From Parcubacteria group bacterium GW2011_GWA2_48_9 (GTDB lineage Bacteria; Patescibacteriota; Patescibacteriia; UBA10025), in assembly GCA_001003705.1 (NCBI GenBank), contig LCPQ01000011.1, positions 1-45,086 on the forward strand: a stretch of DNA of 45,086 nucleotides, in the 5' to 3' direction. The position numbers and the translations under genes are program-made. The notes beneath the pieces are model-generated. The model ran no database searches. It was not told the DNA's origin and was given only the letters and a program-made list of their open reading frames with translations. This document shows positions 42,535 to 45,086 of this stretch, piece after piece. The first letter of the stretch is position 1. Each line of letters begins with the position of its first letter.

Positions 42535-42771
42535 ACAAAAACGGGTGGCAGATCATCCATGACCTCAAAAGGAAGGAAATATATACATCCTTCGAAGAGA
42601 GATCACGCATAACCTGCCACCCGTAATCGTAATTAAAAAGATATTACGCTCACTTGGCTTCTGGGGTATGTGTGACTAACTATCTGTCGAGCTAAGCTCG
42701 ATTGTTACAGATAACTCTCTCCTCAAAGAATTATCGGTCAATGTGCACACCTGCCTGATGGCAGATTTAAC
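42535..42771 (-). ncRNA. Candidate structured RNA of about 237 nt between promoter and terminator-like hairpin
   Basis: Reverse strand, starting 7 bases after a -10 box. In order: hairpin CTGCC-ATCA-GGCAG (42751-42764); hairpin TATCTGT...ACAGATA with inner CGAGC/GCTCG (42681-42713); a long rod closed by ACGGGTGGCAG/CTGCCACCCGT (11 bp, 42541-42551 with 42614-42624), extended by about 7 wobble-containing pairs, TGATCTC/GAGGTCA, a 5/5 internal loop, and GAAGGA/TCCTTC with a 10-base loop, then five Ts. No ORF with a ribosome site fits. I match it to no known RNA family. Confidence 0.45.
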
Positions 42772-42778
42772 ATTGCAT

Positions 42779-42805
42779 ACTATACCTAGGACCCAACTCT
42801 GTCAA
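42779..42805 (-). promoter_or_regulatory. Near-consensus sigma70 promoter for the candidate RNA
   Basis: Reverse strand TTGACA (42800-42805) and TATAGT (42779-42784), spacer 15 bp with TCCTAGG next to the -10; TAGTAT two bases on would give spacing 17. It is the best -35/-10 pair seen in the non-coding part of the window, and points into 42771-42535. Confidence 0.6.
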
Positions 42806-42910
42806 GGCGTAGCGAGTCTATTTAACTAACATAAGCCAAAAAACAGCCACTTTTATAGCTTTCAGGTTACCCAATACCCGCTTCAATGCCAAGACTAGGA
42901 ACCCTTAAAC

Positions 42911-45086
42911 TTACTTTTTTCTCGCAACTAAGCCAAAAAACTTATCTGTGGATAACTCTTCACTGATTAGAAGGTAACCAGTTTCCTGGCTCATCCTATT
43001 GTCATGCCAAATAGTTTCGTACGCTTCAGGGATGTAGAGTTTTTGAATAAAGGCAGTGTACTCAACCCCCGGCTGTTTCTGCATGAGCAGTGAATACGAT
43101 GCTAATTGGGAGAGTGTCCCCTTTTTCTCAAACTTAAATGGCAGTTGATAAACGAATGTGGCAGTGCGTGATTCGCCTGGCCCAACGTCAATCCAATTTC
43201 CGAAAACTGTCTTGCCAAATTCTTGTGTGATCCGGGTGCCCGACACTTCGTCGACAAGCAGTGTTCCTTCTAGGCCGGTAACGTCTGGATCAAGTGTCGC
43301 ATCGGATTCGGGAGTCTGAAACCTCCAGCCCGGAATGCGATCAAAACCCCTCGCCTCAAGCAGTATACTGCCTGCAGGAACATATGTACGGATGTAATCA
43401 ACATTTCTTACCCCTTGCTGGCCGTCCAGGGGGGCCCCCGTGTGGGTCCTCTGAATCGACAAAGTCTGGGTGATAGTATCGTCATCTTTAATTGTGGTTG
43501 TCAGCGATACAAACGTGTCAACAAGTCTATCAGTTTTTCCGCCGCCAATATTCGTATGGACCACCATGAGATAATCTTGGGGACTTTGGCGAACGCCTCC
43601 ATCCCACCCAAGTGTCACCACTGCACACTGGTCATTGGGGTCGGTAAATGCAAGAAGAATATTTTTGGATTCAAACGCCTGTGTGATCGAATCAACGAGT
43701 GGGAGGAACTGGTCGCCAGAAAGTGAAAAAAGTTTATTGAGCAGTATTGGAAACAATTCTGAAATAAACCGCTTAGGCTTCGTAGGATCTTGCTGCTCGC
43801 TATCTTGAGCAAGGCGGCGGACATTTTCGGATGTCACGGTGACTTCAAATGCTGGGAGTTGAATAGGGCCTGTCATGTCTAAAAAGGACTCGACAACAGA
43901 AGGAGTTAATGCGAGTACTGCGTCAACAGACGGTCCCCCGCTTCGCTCATAGAACCAGGTGACTTTTCGGGCACTAGTCGGAAAGTCTGGGAACCAATTT
44001 GCATCCTGAATATTCCAGTGGGGATTTATTAGATGCAGTGGTGTAGGAGAAATAACATTCGACCTAAGCTGCCCAGCAATATCATACGCACCGCCCTCTG
44101 GCACTTCCATGTTTTTTATTATGCCTTCATCAATATCGAGTAGTGCTAACGAACCGATGAAACCGCCCGTCGGCCGTAGCTCCGCGTTGTTTTGAAAAAG
44201 CAGCAAGATCCGCGAGGTCTCATTAACGCCGAGTAGCGCGTCCATCACTTGTTTTGCGTCAGTGAAGTCCCTGAAAAATTCCTGCAATTGCGGCAGTGAA
44301 TCGAGAATCTTCTGAAGGCGCTCACGATGTTCAGCTGGGACATATGACAGGTTCACTTGTCGCAATTCTTGTTCTGCTCGTTCGACGGCACCGCCTGCAT
44401 CCTGCAGTGATGAAGAAAACCCTTCGAGTTGGCGAACAAATGTAGCCGCGGTGACGCTGGACTGAACGGACGAAAGCGCCTCGCTGATGTATTGTCCAGC
44501 CAAGGATAAGTCGCTTCCCGCATTGAGTATCCGCTGGGCAGTATCGACATGCGGAATCACCTTGACGACCTCCTCGAGCAATGAACCCGAGCCGTTCAAC
44601 TCGTCCTGTGCGGAGCGAAATTGTTCTTCAGCTTGTTTAAACGACTGTGTCGCCGAGCTGTATTGGCTAGACGCAACAGCACGCTGGGCATCCTCGAGAT
44701 GTTGATACGCCTCTGTAGATGCGCCGAGCACACGCCCCTGGATGGTTTCAATCTTTTCAATATTACTCGCGGCGACGAGCGGTATCATGAGAGCACATGC
44801 AGCAAGGGAGAACCCAGCCAGGCTCCGTGCCCAGCCGAACGGACGTGTAACAAACTGTTCATCGACAAGCGAAGGTGGGGGGGGTTCTTTCGCAATGACT
44901 GTAGGAACGGGAGGTGCTTCGTGCTTCGGCGTGCGTACACGTTTCCACGAGAACCCAAAAAGAAAATTCCGTACTTTCCGCTGACTCATGTGTTGCTGGG
45001 CTTGTGGCTTCACGAGAGCTTTGCCTGCAGTCATTTTTGGCAAAGGCGGTGCAATGTGTGAAAGACTGACTGGCGTATTGCTTACG
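42911..45086 (-). CDS. DUF4012 membrane protein (5' end probably beyond window)
   Basis: More than 700 residues. A Pro-rich cytoplasmic head leads to one membrane segment (AGFSLAACALMIPLVAA), then an alpha-helical part with Gln/Ala-rich coiled coil (YQHLEDAQRAVASSQYSSAT), then the DUF4012 core: LLLFQNNAELRPTGGFIGS, NWFPDFPTSARKVTWFYE, VVESFLDMTGPI. The frame stays open to the right edge; TTG 45043 and ATG 45034 are possible starts but neither has a ribosome site, so it likely starts outside. DUF4012 proteins are found in Patescibacteria and Actinobacteria and are thought to belong to the cell envelope; molecular role unknown. Confidence 0.9.
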   Translation of the reverse strand, partial: VSNTPVSLSHIAPPLPKMTAGKALVKPQAQQHMSQRKVRNFLFGFSWKRVRTPKHEAPPVPTVIAKEPPPPSLVDEQFVTRPFGWARSLAGFSLAACALMIPLVAASNIEKIETIQGRVLGASTEAYQHLEDAQRAVASSQYSSATQSFKQAEEQFRSAQDELNGSGSLLEEVVKVIPHVDTAQRILNAGSDLSLAGQYISEALSSVQSSVTAATFVRQLEGFSSSLQDAGGAVERAEQELRQVNLSYVPAEHRERLQKILDSLPQLQEFFRDFTDAKQVMDALLGVNETSRILLLFQNNAELRPTGGFIGSLALLDIDEGIIKNMEVPEGGAYDIAGQLRSNVISPTPLHLINPHWNIQDANWFPDFPTSARKVTWFYERSGGPSVDAVLALTPSVVESFLDMTGPIQLPAFEVTVTSENVRRLAQDSEQQDPTKPKRFISELFPILLNKLFSLSGDQFLPLVDSITQAFESKNILLAFTDPNDQCAVVTLGWDGGVRQSPQDYLMVVHTNIGGGKTDRLVDTFVSLTTTIKDDDTITQTLSIQRTHTGAPLDGQQGVRNVDYIRTYVPAGSILLEARGFDRIPGWRFQTPESDATLDPDVTGLEGTLLVDEVSGTRITQEFGKTVFGNWIDVGPGESRTATFVYQLPFKFEKKGTLSQLASYSLLMQKQPGVEYTAFIQKLYIPEAYETIWHDNRMSQETGYLLISEELSTDKFFGLVARKK

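Noticed and set aside
42293-42535. Overlapping open frames of about 75-80 codons on both strands
   Set aside because: They lie across several hairpins, lack ribosome sites, overlap each other antiparallel, and encode Arg/Ser-rich sequence of the kind produced by GC-rich palindromes.
42541-42624. Signal recognition particle (4.5S) RNA
   Set aside because: GGAAGGAA is present on the plus strand but not in the GGAA tetraloop and symmetric-loop setting of SRP helix 8; promoter and T-run also point to the other strand.
42779-42805. Vector or synthetic promoter contamination
   Set aside because: The TCCTAGGTATA segment recalls common synthetic promoters, but the spacer is 15 bp with different bases and the flanks are continuous with native-looking sequence.
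1-45086. UGA recoding (code 25)
   Set aside because: Many genes end in TGA at the expected place and several ATGA overlaps make sense only with TGA as stop.
1-45086. CRISPR array, prophage, complete insertion sequence or ribosomal RNA genes
   Set aside because: No regularly spaced repeats, phage structural genes, transposase genes or rRNA segments were seen.

Overview
The window reads as chromosomal DNA of a Candidate Phyla Radiation (Patescibacteria) bacterium, most likely in the Parcubacteria group. The grounds are a PEGA-domain membrane protein, a DUF4012 protein, a subtilase with FG-GAP repeats, tightly packed genes with 4-11 bp overlaps, many extended -10 promoters almost touching start codons, and many membrane proteins without clear relatives. 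UGA acts as a stop (several ATGA overlaps), so the UGA-glycine code of SR1/Gracilibacteria is excluded. The exact phylum is an inference.

Layout: (1) 1-1548, 5' end of murA (-) diverging from a PEGA protein (+). (2) 1558-9863 (-), one run from a GT39-like membrane protein through two unknown membrane proteins, RmlC, S-adenosylhomocysteinase, RmlB, RmlD and RmlA, i.e. the full dTDP-L-rhamnose pathway. (3) 9937-21039 (+), a WlbA/WlbB/WlbC sugar-amination module with a nucleotidyltransferase and an HD protein between, then an AT-rich stretch with an acetyltransferase, Wzx flippase, epimerase, two glycosyltransferases and a WecB/WbpI-type 2-epimerase. (4) 21062-32071 (-), converging on block 3: glycosyltransferases, two GT-C/GT2-type lipid-linked sugar systems (GT2 + DUF2304, GT2 + GtrA), a UDP-GlcNAc dehydrogenase, a UDP-glucose dehydrogenase and a UXS-like epimerase. 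(5) 32078-36567 (-), envelope proteins: S8 protease with FG-GAP repeats, an HtrA-like protein that appears to lack its catalytic residues, an unknown 8-TM protein, a bacterial PH-domain protein. (6) 36674-40116 (-), lepA and murJ. (7) about 40117-42910, a region poor in genes and rich in hairpins. (8) 42911-45086 (-), a large DUF4012 protein running off the window.

Together the genes encode a cell-surface glycan factory. dTDP-rhamnose comes from RmlABCD. A di-N-acetylated uronic acid (UDP-GlcNAc3NAcA and probably UDP-ManNAc3NAcA) can be built by WbpA-, WlbA-, WlbC-, WlbB- and WbpI-type enzymes, all present in the window. UDP-glucuronate comes from the UGD. Several GT2/GT4 enzymes assemble the repeat unit and Wzx would flip it. 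No initiating phosphoglycosyltransferase and no certain Wzy polymerase were recognised.

The most unusual part is 40.2-42.8 kb. It holds a near-consensus promoter followed by a predicted structured RNA of about 237 nt ending in a long hairpin and T-run, two REP-like palindromes, two small exported or membrane proteins with similar leaders, a tRNA-like element with canonical T-arm, acceptor and CCA but an abnormal 5' half, and a dense field of small palindromes.
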